A DNA stretch of 64,000 nt. Origin: JACMLD01 sp038207265 (GTDB lineage Bacteria > Bacteroidota > Bacteroidia > Chitinophagales > Chitinophagaceae). Position 1 is the stretch's first letter, and every line of letters begins with the position of its first letter. Location: contig JBBQZZ010000003.1 in NCBI GenBank assembly GCA_038207265.1, forward strand, positions 62,001 through 126,000, in the 5' to 3' direction. Below are positions 8,406 through 17,574 of the stretch, one piece after another. Below the pieces are notes generated by a model. It had not been told where the DNA came from, made no database searches, and saw only the letters and a program-made list of their open reading frames with translations. The position numbers and the translations under genes are program-made.

Positions 8406-10838
8406 TTATTCTGTCCGAAGTGATTTTACCGGGTTTGCAATAGCTGCTTTTACTACCTGCAAACAGATTGTTGCCATTGCAATGATGACTGCGGCTAATG
8501 CAGACCAGACAAAGACCCACCAGCTAATGTTTATCCTGTAAGCAAAATCTTCCAGCCATTTATGCATAAAAAACCAGGCAACCGGTATCGCAACAACTGA
8601 TGCGATAAGCACCAATTTTAAAAAATCTTTTGAAAGCATGAGAACAATGCCGCCCACACTTGCACCCAAAACTTTGCGTATCCCAATTTCCTTTAAACGT
8701 TGTTCCGCTGCGTAAATAGTAAGACCCAACAATCCCAAGGCCGCTATGAAAATAGCGAGTAGTGCGACAATCAAAAAAATGCTTTGCCTGATTTTATCCT
8801 GACGATAAAGCAATTCCCATTGCTTATCCAGGAAATGATAGTCGAATAGCTGCTCCTGGTCGATACCTTGCAGAATACGCTTCAATTTATTGAGTGTAGC
8901 ATCAAAATCGCGACCTGCAAGTTTTACTGTAAAGTAGCCAAAGTTCATACCGAGGCTTTTATTGAATCCAATTACCATTGGGGCAAGTGGTTCGTGCAAA
9001 GACTGAAAATTAAAATCTTTCACAATTCCTGCAACTGTTACGGTATAAGGCTTTTCAATCACAGTACGACTATCACCGGCAAACTTTGCTGATAAAATTC
9101 TTACCGGTTGACCCAGCGCTTCAGTTATGCCAAGTGCTTTTGCAGCAGTTTCATTAATGAGCACGGATGAAGAATCCGCATTCCCGGATGAATAAAAGTC
9201 TCTGCCATTTAATAATTTAATACTATAAGTTGAAAGAAACTGGCCATCTACGCCAAAATAATACATGTCTTTACCACTTGTAGGATTACTGTTGTCGATA
9301 TTCACTTTTACTTCAGGAATCGCTTTCCATTCGCCCGGAACCGCAGTGGTTTTAGTAACTGACTTAATGGGTGAAAGTTTTGCAAATTCGGCTTTGACGG
9401 TTGCAGCGCTGCGACCTATTGCGCCGGTGTTTATATCAATCACCACTAACTTTTCCCTGTCAAAACCCAAATCCTTATTATTTACAAATTGCATTTGCTC
9501 GTAAATAATAATAGTAGCTGCAATCAGAACAATTGAGATCATAAACTGGAAAACAACCAGTGAGCGCCGCAATGAAATATTGCCCTTGCCCAGGCGAATT
9601 TTACTTTTTAACAAGGCCAGGGGATTAAGACCCGATTGAAATAAAGCCGGATAAAGTCCCGCCGATAAAGTAACAATAACCAGGGTCAAAAAAATACCTG
9701 TCCATACCCGATAGTCTGTATGAATATTGAGCGTGAGATTTTTCCCGGTAAATGAATTAAAAGCAGGCAATAAAAAAAAGACAAGGGCCAACGAAAACAA
9801 AACGGAAATAATAATCACCAATAATGTTTCTGTCAAAAACTGTTCGATGAGCGTAGCTCTTGATGCGCCTGCCACTTTACGTACGGCAATTTCCTTACCC
9901 CTGTTAGAAAACCGCGCTGTGGAAAGGTTCATGTAATTAATACAGGCAATAAAAATGATAAAGCATGCAACAATGAGGAAAACATATACATAAGAAATAT
10001 TTCCTTTTTTACCGGAATCGCCTTCAATATCGTTTGAATAAAAATGAATTGCTTTTAATGCCTGTAATTGAACCTGGCTTTTTTCACCTGGATCTGATTT
10101 ATGATTTGATAGGATAAGGTTATCCAGTTTGTTATTTAGCGCAGGAATGATAGTCTTAGGATCGATTAGCAAATAAGTTGCAAAAGCACCGGAAGTCCAG
10201 TCATCAGTAAAATGTTCCTGAACCGAAGCCTCCGATACAAGCAGATTAAATGAAATACTTGAATTAGCTTGAAAATTTTGTAGAACCCCGGTTATTTTAT
10301 AGGGAATAGAATCGTCATCAAAATATAATATTTTTCCAACGGCATCTGCGGTATTAAAAAACTTTTTAGCAGTTTCTTCAGTAAGCACAATAGATTTGGG
10401 TTCTTTTAATGCACTGTTCCTATCGCCCTGTATCAAAGGAAAACTGAAGACATTGAAAAAACCGGGATTGGCAGCTATATAATCTTCATGAAAAACTTTT
10501 TCCTTATTATCACCGGTTCTGATATCCGGCCGCCAAAAATGAGAGATACGCGCAACATACTGTATTTCCGGAAAACTGCTTTTTGCTTTTGCTGAAACCT
10601 GGAATCCTATTCCAGCCCTCCTGGTGGTTTTTCCCTCTGCAGATGTTTGGGTTTCCACTACACGGTAGATATTATCAGCTTTTTTATGAATGCCATCATA
10701 GGTAAGTTCATCAAAAATGAACAAGGCAATCAGGATGAAACTGGTTAAACCGATGGTTAACCCAATTATGTTTATGAAAGAAAAAGTTTTATGCTTCCAT
10801 AAATTACGGACAGCGGTCTTAAGATGATTCCTAAACAT
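8406..10838 (-). CDS. FtsX/MacB-type ABC transporter permease
   Basis: This 810-residue protein begins FRNHLKTAVRNLWKHK followed by a first membrane helix at about 20-45, a large periplasmic MacB_PCD-like domain (about 50-280), three helices near 285-430, a second periplasmic domain (about 435-670) and three final helices, with the FtsX core signature LKEIGIRKVLGAS near 715-727. That is the duplicated FtsX layout of Bacteroidota permeases related to MacB and antimicrobial-peptide exporters. No ATPase gene is next to it, so the ATP-binding partner is encoded elsewhere. It is divergent from a LytS/LytTR pair across a 468-base gap, which suggests, but does not show, that the pair controls it. 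Confidence 0.85.
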   Translation of the reverse strand: MFRNHLKTAVRNLWKHKTFSFINIIGLTIGLTSFILIALFIFDELTYDGIHKKADNIYRVVETQTSAEGKTTRRAGIGFQVSAKAKSSFPEIQYVARISHFWRPDIRTGDNKEKVFHEDYIAANPGFFNVFSFPLIQGDRNSALKEPKSIVLTEETAKKFFNTADAVGKILYFDDDSIPYKITGVLQNFQANSSISFNLLVSEASVQEHFTDDWTSGAFATYLLIDPKTIIPALNNKLDNLILSNHKSDPGEKSQVQLQALKAIHFYSNDIEGDSGKKGNISYVYVFLIVACFIIFIACINYMNLSTARFSNRGKEIAVRKVAGASRATLIEQFLTETLLVIIISVLFSLALVFFLLPAFNSFTGKNLTLNIHTDYRVWTGIFLTLVIVTLSAGLYPALFQSGLNPLALLKSKIRLGKGNISLRRSLVVFQFMISIVLIAATIIIYEQMQFVNNKDLGFDREKLVVIDINTGAIGRSAATVKAEFAKLSPIKSVTKTTAVPGEWKAIPEVKVNIDNSNPTSGKDMYYFGVDGQFLSTYSIKLLNGRDFYSSGNADSSSVLINETAAKALGITEALGQPVRILSAKFAGDSRTVIEKPYTVTVAGIVKDFNFQSLHEPLAPMVIGFNKSLGMNFGYFTVKLAGRDFDATLNKLKRILQGIDQEQLFDYHFLDKQWELLYRQDKIRQSIFLIVALLAIFIAALGLLGLTIYAAEQRLKEIGIRKVLGASVGGIVLMLSKDFLKLVLIASVVAIPVAWFFMHKWLEDFAYRINISWWVFVWSALAAVIIAMATICLQVVKAAIANPVKSLRTE

Positions 10839-11306
10839 CCTTATATCCTTTATTTAATTGAAATAATATGATTTTGAAAGTCAGGAATCAACAAAACCAG
10901 CTTCCAAGGCTAACTGCGTTTGTTATTAAAATTCTCAACCCCACAGCGCAAACCACAGTGTTAACGGTCATTCAAATTTTATTGCTGATAATTCTGATTA
11001 CAATTAAAAAGTATACCAATCAAAGTTGAACAGGTAACCCGATACAAAGCAAGTACATAATTTTTATAGCCTGAAATGAAATAGACAAGGAACAATTAAG
11101 TATATGCAGAGTCCTGTTTTTATGCTATAAACTATCAATTTCAATGGATGTGCATCCCAGTTTATCTTTATAGAGACTTACCGTCTATTCATCGGTGAAA
11201 ATAGGCCGTCCATTGGTTGCAGTTTGCTGACGCCAGCCCGTTGCGTAATATTGTAGTGTTTTATTCTATTCACCTGAGCTATTACAATATAAATTGATGT
11301 AGAAAA
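10839..11306. other. Divergent regulatory gap between permease and LytS kinase
   Basis: This 468-base gap should hold promoters for both divergent units. I could not pick a convincing promoter pair. A short partial inverted repeat around 11175-11210 (accgtctattcatcgg, then aataggccgtcc) might be an operator for the neighbouring LytTR regulator, but the match is weak. No coding frame is seen. Confidence 0.35.
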
Positions 11307-12419
11307 TTGCTGGGACAAAATTCATATAGCAAGTTGAACACTGTGTTGACACATGTATTGATATGGTCAGCTTTCAGCCTGTTTTTTTACCGCCAGCTTT
11401 TTTTCTCAGATACTTATATCCCTTATCAATACTGGATAAAACAAACCATCACGCTAAGCTTACTGGTAGCTACTTTTTATTTTAATTCATCGGTGCTTTT
11501 CCCCAGGTTTTTGGTGAAGAATCATACCGCCTTGTATATTTTAATAATTATCTGTATCGTGCTTGCCATTGCATTTATCAACAGGTGGGTGGATAATTTG
11601 CTTTCGTCATATCAATTCAATGAAGCTGTATTAACAATGCGCGGACAGTCACCCGCCCTAGAGCCACTCAGGCATCGTTCGCCACAAAAATTTCCAGCCG
11701 GTTATCGCTTCAAAATGGGAGACTTGTTTATCCTTATCATCAGCGGTTTGGTAGTGGGGGTAAGCACCTTCATCACGGTTATACAAAAATGGCAAAAAGA
11801 CAAACAAGTGCGTGAAGAACTGGAAAAAGATAAAGTAAGTTCCGAGCTTTCATTCCTTAAAGCGCAGATCAATCCACACTTTTTCTTTAATACGCTGAAC
11901 AATATTTACGCGCTTACCCAGGTTAATGCGGATGAAGCTGGTAAAGCCGTTCACCAACTTTCGCGCATGATGCGATACCTGCTTTATGAGACACAGCAGG
12001 GACAGACTATGCTGGGCCAGGAAATTGCTTTTGTAAAAGATTATATCAGCCTGATGCAATTAAGGTTGACCGATGTGGTGAAAGTTGTATTTGATGTTCC
12101 TTCTCATTTAATGGATATGCCCATGGCGCCAATGATGCTGTTGCCTTTTGTTGAAAATGCCTTTAAGCACGGGGTGAGCGCAACACAAAAAAGTCATATT
12201 TATATTCTCGTATTGCAAAAAGGCAGTGTACTCGATATCACTGTAAAAAATTCAGTAATGAAGGATAAGAGTATTAGCTTAGATACCAATAGCGGCATAG
12301 GTTTGCTGAATACCCGCCGGAGGCTGGACCTGCTTTACCCTGGCAAATATAAATTGGATATCTGCGAGCTTACTACCGGTAATGAGTACACTGTTCACTT
12401 AATGCTTGATCTATCATGA
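11307..12419 (+). CDS. LytS-family sensor histidine kinase
   Basis: The product is about 370 residues if the TTG at 11307 is used; a stop lies four codons upstream and no nearby ATG fits the N-terminal membrane helix. Four hydrophobic helices cover roughly residues 10-95 and 130-155. The His_kinase (PF06580) phospho-acceptor box LKAQINPHFFFNTLNNIYAL has its His at about 190, and the ATP-binding region has LLPFVENAFKHG and GIGLLNTRRRLDLLY, so both N and G boxes are intact. It should sense an envelope signal and phosphorylate the LytTR regulator that overlaps its stop by four bases (ATGA). Confidence 0.88.
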   Translation: MLGQNSYSKLNTVLTHVLIWSAFSLFFYRQLFFSDTYIPYQYWIKQTITLSLLVATFYFNSSVLFPRFLVKNHTALYILIIICIVLAIAFINRWVDNLLSSYQFNEAVLTMRGQSPALEPLRHRSPQKFPAGYRFKMGDLFILIISGLVVGVSTFITVIQKWQKDKQVREELEKDKVSSELSFLKAQINPHFFFNTLNNIYALTQVNADEAGKAVHQLSRMMRYLLYETQQGQTMLGQEIAFVKDYISLMQLRLTDVVKVVFDVPSHLMDMPMAPMMLLPFVENAFKHGVSATQKSHIYILVLQKGSVLDITVKNSVMKDKSISLDTNSGIGLLNTRRRLDLLYPGKYKLDICELTTGNEYTVHLMLDLS

Positions 12420-13159
12420 CATTGAATTGTATAGCAGTTGATGATGAACCCCTGGCGCTCGGCCTGGTAAGTAAATTCATTGAACAAACAGCTTTTTTAA
12501 ACTTGGCTGGAAAATATGCAGACGCTTTGAGTGCATTAAAAGCCATTCACACGCAGCAGATCGATCTTATATTTCTAGATATACAAATGCCCGATCTGAA
12601 TGGTATGGAATTGGCCCGTGTGCTGGACAAAGGAGTTGGTAAGCCCCGCATTATATTTACTACCGCTTATAACCAGTTTGCACTTGAAGGCTATAAGGTT
12701 GATGCATTGGATTACCTGTTAAAGCCTTTCAATTACCAGGAGTTTTTACGCGCTGCACAAAAGGCTCTGCATTACTTTGAATTAATAAACAATAATCTCA
12801 CGCAAAACATCCAGGTAAATGAAACCGATCACGCAGATGAAAATTATCTTTTCCTGAAAGTGGAATACCAGCTGATAAGAATTGCGCTGGATGATATACT
12901 GTATATTGAAAGCCTGAAAGATTATGTAAGGGTTGAACTGAAGAACCCGGCAAAAGCGATCCTGTCACTCACAAGCCTGAAAGCACTCGAAGACAAACTA
13001 CCTCCAAAACGTTTCATGCGAGTACATCGATCGTTTATCGTTGCGCTGGATAAGATCACATCCATGACCAAAAGTTCGGTTCAGGTTGATAAGAAAATGA
13101 TCAGCATTGGCGATCATTATAAAGATGCGTTTGCCCGGTTTGTTGGGAAATGGATTTGA
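12416..13159 (+). CDS. LytTR-family response regulator
   Basis: The 247-residue protein has a receiver domain with the acidic pair DD at 9-10 and phospho-acceptor Asp55 (IFLDIQMPD), the switch Thr in FTTAY and the Lys in YLLKPFNY. A LytTR DNA-binding domain follows from about residue 140 (KVEYQLIRIALDDILYIES, then KRFMRVHRSFIV). LytTR proteins bind short direct repeats upstream of their targets. The start overlaps the kinase stop, so the two are translated together. The divergent FtsX-like permease is the obvious candidate target. Confidence 0.9.
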   Translation: MTLNCIAVDDEPLALGLVSKFIEQTAFLNLAGKYADALSALKAIHTQQIDLIFLDIQMPDLNGMELARVLDKGVGKPRIIFTTAYNQFALEGYKVDALDYLLKPFNYQEFLRAAQKALHYFELINNNLTQNIQVNETDHADENYLFLKVEYQLIRIALDDILYIESLKDYVRVELKNPAKAILSLTSLKALEDKLPPKRFMRVHRSFIVALDKITSMTKSSVQVDKKMISIGDHYKDAFARFVGKWI

Positions 13160-13271
13160 AGAGACGATGTTGCCTGCCTAAAAGTGAAATGGGAAATTGT
13201 AGCCTGGGAATATACTGTAGGTTTTAAAAATTGCTTTCTGAAATATCATCGGGAATTGCCGTTTAAATGTG

Positions 13272-13862
13272 TTACTGGTTTCCCTTACTTGCGGCTTCAG
13301 ATTGATACCTTACTATTATTAATCCAGACTTCAAAGGTTTCGAATCTACCAATACCAGTTTCTTTCGTTGTTCAAGGTTATTGAAGAGAGATTTTCCTTT
13401 TGTCAGTATTGTTGGGTTCAATGCAAACCTGTATTCATCCACCAGATCAAGTTCAATGAGGCTGGAAGCAAAATTTGCGCCACCCCATGCGATAATATTT
13501 TTTCCATTTTCCTTTTTAAGACGATTTATTTCAGCAGAAAGATCATGCGCTACTATTGTGTTTTTCCAATCGGGTGTGAAATCTCCTTTAGTAAAAACGA
13601 TATGCTTTGTTTTATCGGCCAGTTTTGCAAATTTCAATTCGTTGGGATCACTGTCTGGATTATTCAAAACAGATTGCCAATATCCGGAATAAAGTGGATA
13701 CATTTTTCTTCCCAATAAATAGGTATCTGCTGAATCAAGATCTTTGAACAAATCTGTCCAGGCATCATCACTGTTAATTAACCAATCTGCTTTGTCGTCA
13801 GTTCCCGTAACATAACCATCCAGGGTTATTTGCATGCAGAGAATAAGTTTTCTTTGGCTCAT
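13272..13862 (-). CDS. RibD C-terminal/dihydrofolate reductase family protein
   Basis: The 196-residue protein opens with KLILCMQITLDGYVTG, followed by TYLLGRKMYPLYSGYW at about 48-63 and IIAWGGANFASSLIELDLVDEYRFALNPTI later, split here by shorter matches: GGANFASSLIELDLVDE is the usual NADPH-side signature of the RibD_C fold. These stand-alone proteins resemble the reductase half of riboflavin biosynthesis and the YwjB/YyaP group but rarely make riboflavin or folate; the substrate is unknown. It has its own transcription unit, convergent with the LytTR gene. Fold assignment is confident. Confidence 0.82.
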   Translation of the reverse strand: MSQRKLILCMQITLDGYVTGTDDKADWLINSDDAWTDLFKDLDSADTYLLGRKMYPLYSGYWQSVLNNPDSDPNELKFAKLADKTKHIVFTKGDFTPDWKNTIVAHDLSAEINRLKKENGKNIIAWGGANFASSLIELDLVDEYRFALNPTILTKGKSLFNNLEQRKKLVLVDSKPLKSGLIIVRYQSEAASKGNQ

Positions 13863-14246
13863 TGTAAATTATTTAATGTTGATTAATGTCTACGATTTAG
13901 AGTTTCATCATGAAAATATTAATTTCAGTTATCACAGCTTCAACAGGAATAATTTAATTCCAATTCTTATGCCAGCCAGGTTTTGAAAAAGGTTGTTAGA
14001 TTATTGCGGGAGATGTCCTTGTTATTTTTAAGGGATTTTATAAAGCATACAGTACAAATCTTTATAGATCATACTATCCATACATTCACTGATCAAAATT
14101 AACTGGCATTAATTGGTACCAGTAAAGCCATATAATGGTTAAAATGTTATTCAGTGAGCGATATTACAGTATGGGCCATCCCTAAAAGTTGAATGTCCAT
14201 CCAAACGTAACAATAAATATTTCTGCTATCTCAGCAGTTGTTGTTA
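13863..14246. other. Intergenic stretch, no gene seen
   Basis: AT-rich, between two minus-strand genes. No coding frame, repeat copy or clear hairpin was recognised. Confidence 0.4.
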
Positions 14247-15740
14247 CTACTTTTTATATTTCCCATAAACAGGTTGTCCTGCAAAAGTGTTCTGGACGGT
14301 CTTCCCATTCTTAAGAATAAATATTCCATTCACCATTACGTATTCAATGCCTTCGGAAAATTCCAGGCCTTTATCAAAAGTTGATTTGTCAATTACAGTA
14401 TTGGGATTAAAGATGGTGATATCTGCATCTGCACCAGTTTGTATCCTTCCTTTAAACCGCATCGAAGGTGCAATGCCTTCTAATCTTTTTGCAGGAAGCA
14501 GTGTCATTTTTTCGATGGCAGTATTCAGATCAATCACTTTATCTTCTCTTGAATATTTTCCCAATACCCGCGAGAAAGTTCCGGCCGTACGGGGATGAGC
14601 AAGTTTGGCATAGGTTGAACCATCCGAAGCTATCATTACACCCGGCGCTGCTATGCCTGTTTTGATCCATTCCGGTTTCATTACATGTAATATGACAGAG
14701 CCTCCGGCTTTGCGGTATGTTTCAAAAGTTTCTTTTGTAAGGCGTTCACCGGTAGCAACCCATTGCAGATCGTTGTAAGTAATACCCAGTCTTTGCTGCC
14801 AGCCTTCATCAAACATGGCACTGTTGATAAATGTATTGCCAGCGGTATAAGGATACAATTCTGTGGAAATATCAAAACCTTTTTTATTGGCTGCCTGGAT
14901 CATATCAAGCGCCGTCTGTATTTGTCCGAGCGACATACTATTAATATGAACAATATGCAAGGGCGCGCCGGTTAACACAGCATCTGCAATAACTTCCTGT
15001 ATAGAAATGATCCCGGGGTTGCGGACATGAGAAAAAACCAGCACATTCATTTCTGCAGCCAGTTGATAAATCCTGAACATTTCATCTGCCGGAGTATTTG
15101 GCAGGTAGCCAATCGGTAAACCAATTCCAATACCTCCTTCCGATAATGAAAGTTTGATATTGCTGATCAGTTTATCGGTTTCAGCCGCAGTTAGTTTGTC
15201 TGTATAAGAAGTTGGTAATGTTTTAAACAACACATCAATGCCGGATTCTCCCGCTACCATTTTCTGACGCAGCATTTCCACTGCTGGCTGGTATTTTTCA
15301 AAGGCCTTAAATCTTTCATAGGGCCAGCATACACTGGCGCCATAATTAATCAATGCTTTTGATTTGCGTGATGCATACCATTGTTCCAGGTGATCAATTC
15401 CCCATTCTAATTCCAGTGCGGTAGTAATACCATCGTGCAGCTGGTATTCCTGTTCTGTGTTGTTTCTGCCATGCACGTGCATGTCAATGAAACCCGGCGC
15501 CACCACTAACCCGCTTGCATTGATCATTTCTTTTCCTTTCAATGGTTCAGAACTGATTTGTGCAATGCGATTATTGAGGATACCAACATTTTTAATGGCA
15601 TCCAGTTTTGTTTCAGGGTCAATAACCCGGCCACCCGCAATAACAATATCATATTGAATATTGCTTTGTGCTTTTATTACATTAACAAAGGGAGTGACCA
15701 ATAAGCAAATGAATAAAAATTTAAGTGGGGTGGATACCAT
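14247..15740 (-). CDS. Secreted amidohydrolase, D-aminoacylase-like
   Basis: The 497-residue protein has a signal peptide (residues 1-24, hydrophobic core then AQS). The metal-dependent amidohydrolase pattern is clear: GFIDMHVHG with the HxH pair near 83-86, DGITTALELEWG, FSHVRNPG, PLHIVHINS and IASDGSTYAKLAHPRTAGTFSRVLGKY near the end. The last block, HPR.....FSRVLG, is typical of the N-acyl-D-amino-acid deacylase group. It would act in the periplasm on acylated D-amino acids or a related amide; exact substrate unknown. It is a single gene, divergent from the MOSC gene across a 532-base gap that carries two R1 repeats. Confidence 0.82.
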   Translation of the reverse strand: MVSTPLKFLFICLLVTPFVNVIKAQSNIQYDIVIAGGRVIDPETKLDAIKNVGILNNRIAQISSEPLKGKEMINASGLVVAPGFIDMHVHGRNNTEQEYQLHDGITTALELEWGIDHLEQWYASRKSKALINYGASVCWPYERFKAFEKYQPAVEMLRQKMVAGESGIDVLFKTLPTSYTDKLTAAETDKLISNIKLSLSEGGIGIGLPIGYLPNTPADEMFRIYQLAAEMNVLVFSHVRNPGIISIQEVIADAVLTGAPLHIVHINSMSLGQIQTALDMIQAANKKGFDISTELYPYTAGNTFINSAMFDEGWQQRLGITYNDLQWVATGERLTKETFETYRKAGGSVILHVMKPEWIKTGIAAPGVMIASDGSTYAKLAHPRTAGTFSRVLGKYSREDKVIDLNTAIEKMTLLPAKRLEGIAPSMRFKGRIQTGADADITIFNPNTVIDKSTFDKGLEFSEGIEYVMVNGIFILKNGKTVQNTFAGQPVYGKYKK

Positions 15741-15870
15741 AATCTATTTTATTTAAAAATGAATAGTGAGGAACAATAGGGAATAAGAATGATCACACAG
15801 TACTGAACAAAGTTATTTCATAAAATCATTTCACGCGTTGTTGCTTTCCGGAGAACCTGCTCAAAATAAA

Positions 15871-15988
15871 ATTGAGATGCCTCCTATCAGCGACATGACA
15901 GACTTACCATGCAGTTCATCAGATCTCCATTATGTTTACGGAACATCCGGTCCTGTCATCCCGACGTAGGAGGGACCTAAGTCGCTTT
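15871..15988 (+). repeat. R1 intergenic repeat, copy 1
   Basis: A unit of about 118 bases that begins with ATTGAGATGCCTCCTATC and ends near GTAGGAGGGACCTAAG. The two ends are imperfect inverted repeats of each other (GAGATGCCTCCTA against TAGGAGGGACCT). A second copy follows 155 bases later in the same direction with close to nine of ten bases the same, and a third, inverted copy lies at 19842-19942. No coding capacity. It looks like a small non-autonomous (MITE- or REP-like) element. Confidence 0.8.
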
Positions 15989-16025
15989 CAATACATGTAA
16001 ATTGCTACCGGTTTATTCACAAATA

Positions 16026-16143
16026 ATTGAGACGCCTCCTATCAGCGACGTGACCAACTTACCATGCAGTTCATCAGATCTTCATTATGTTTCTGATACA
16101 TCCGGTGCTGTCATCCCTACGTAGGAGGGATCTCAGCCGCTTG
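16026..16143 (+). repeat. R1 intergenic repeat, copy 2
   Basis: Same orientation as copy 1. It starts ATTGAGACGCCTCCTATC and ends GTAGGAGGGATCTCAG, giving a better terminal inverted repeat (GAGA..CCTCCTA against TAGGAGGGATCTC) than copy 1. Differences from copy 1 are scattered single-base changes, so the two copies are not a very recent duplication. Confidence 0.8.
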
Positions 16144-16272
16144 CCATAAATGAAAAATGCTTTTTCAGCAAAGAACAGTTGTCTCATTATACTGCTGTTA
16201 TCTTTTTTTCAACATACAAAAGTTTTGCAATTTTTTGCTTTCGTGAATAGCAGGTAAGTTATAATTTTAGAG

Positions 16273-17097
16273 ATGCTTAAGGTAAGTCAATTATACATCT
16301 ATCCCGTAAAATCATTGGGTGGCATTGCTATTGAGCATTCATTGGTAACGGATCGGGGATTGCAATATGACCGCCGCTATATGCTGGTGGACGATCAGGG
16401 CAGGTTTCTTACACAAAGAGAATTTCCATTAATGGCCTTACTACAAACAAGCATTAATGATAATATATTAACGGTTTCTGATAAAAATTCAATTGATCTG
16501 AAACTGGAACTGCCGCTTGTACCTGCAACACATACTGATACCATCAAAGTGCAGGTATGGGACGACGCCTGTGACGCAATATTAATTGACCCATCGGCGG
16601 ATAAATGGTTTACGGATCGATTGGGGTTTTCCTGCAGGCTGGTATACATGCCCGAATCCACAAAAAGATATGTAGATACCAGTTATGCAGTGGATCACGA
16701 TATCACCAGTTTTTCAGATGCCTATCCTGTTCTAATGATTGGACAGTCATCTTTAAATGATCTGAATGGCCGGTTAAATGAACCCTTGCCAATGAACCGG
16801 TTCCGCCCCAATATCGTTTTCACGGGCGGGTCGCCATTTGAAGAAGATTGCATGGAACAATTCTCCATTAATGGAATCATTTTCTATGGAGTGAAGCCTT
16901 GTGCAAGATGTGTGGTTACCACTACTAACCAGGAAACGGCTGTTGTTGGAAAAGAACCATTGACCACTTTGGCGAAATACCGTCTTTTGAATAACAAAGT
17001 ATTGTTTGGCCAGAATGTATTGTGCAGTTCTACCGGAATTATAAACACCGGTGACACTATAGAACTGATTAAAACAAAGCAGGCGATAATTATATAA
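16273..17097 (+). CDS. MOSC domain protein (MOSC_N plus MOSC)
   Basis: The 274-residue protein starts LKVSQLYIYPVKSLGGIAIEH in pieces: YPVKSLGGI is the MOSC_N beta-barrel signature, followed by DRRYMLVDDQGRFLTQRE. The MOSC domain from about residue 130 has MNRFRPNIVFTGG, and its conserved Cys lies in KPCARCVVTTTNQETA near 213-228. MOSC proteins of this mARC/YcbX type bind molybdenum cofactor through the Cys and reduce N-hydroxylated compounds. No redox partner domain (2Fe-2S ferredoxin) is fused here. The start lies about 14 bases after a TATAATTTTA box, which may be its promoter. Confidence 0.85.
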   Translation: MLKVSQLYIYPVKSLGGIAIEHSLVTDRGLQYDRRYMLVDDQGRFLTQREFPLMALLQTSINDNILTVSDKNSIDLKLELPLVPATHTDTIKVQVWDDACDAILIDPSADKWFTDRLGFSCRLVYMPESTKRYVDTSYAVDHDITSFSDAYPVLMIGQSSLNDLNGRLNEPLPMNRFRPNIVFTGGSPFEEDCMEQFSINGIIFYGVKPCARCVVTTTNQETAVVGKEPLTTLAKYRLLNNKVLFGQNVLCSSTGIINTGDTIELIKTKQAIII

Positions 17098-17280
17098 TAA
17101 AAAATATAAATCTTCCAGCATAAATGCCCGGATTCTTTCTTCAAATTACTTTAAAACCTGTTTATGGGGATTTCCACAATTGTGAATTTTAATAATTGCA
17201 GCTGATCAATTGAAAAGTTTAATTTGCCATCAATACTTATCAGGCAATTTATGCGTTACTAAAAAACTAAAACCTTGCTT

Positions 17281-17559
17281 ATGGCTATTACATTGGACAA
17301 ATTCAGGGCAAAATTAATCATCAGGGTTCTCTACGCCCGTTCTTCAGAAGAAGCAGAAAGATTTATCAAAGCTGCTATCCGGGCCATGCAAAGAGGTAAT
17401 ATCAATGGTGAAATCATTACCGGATTTGTTGACCGGGTGATGAACCAGCTCAGTATTCATCAATCAGCCAAAACAAATCCTATACAATGGAACAACGTTA
17501 TGGCGGCCATATTTTCATTACAGCGCATGAGAGAATTAGTAAACATTTCTCTTGGGTGA
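17281..17559 (+). CDS. Small conserved-looking hypothetical protein
   Basis: A 92-residue product from the ATG at 17281. It is mostly helical and charged (LDKFRAKLIIRVLYARSSEE, EAERFIKAAIRAMQRGN) with no signal peptide or membrane segment. It ends 15 bases before the convergent GH127 gene. I do not recognise the family. Its codon use looks like real coding sequence, but this is judged by eye. Confidence 0.5.
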   Translation: MAITLDKFRAKLIIRVLYARSSEEAERFIKAAIRAMQRGNINGEIITGFVDRVMNQLSIHQSAKTNPIQWNNVMAAIFSLQRMRELVNISLG

Positions 17560-17574
17560 TTTAAAAAATAACTT

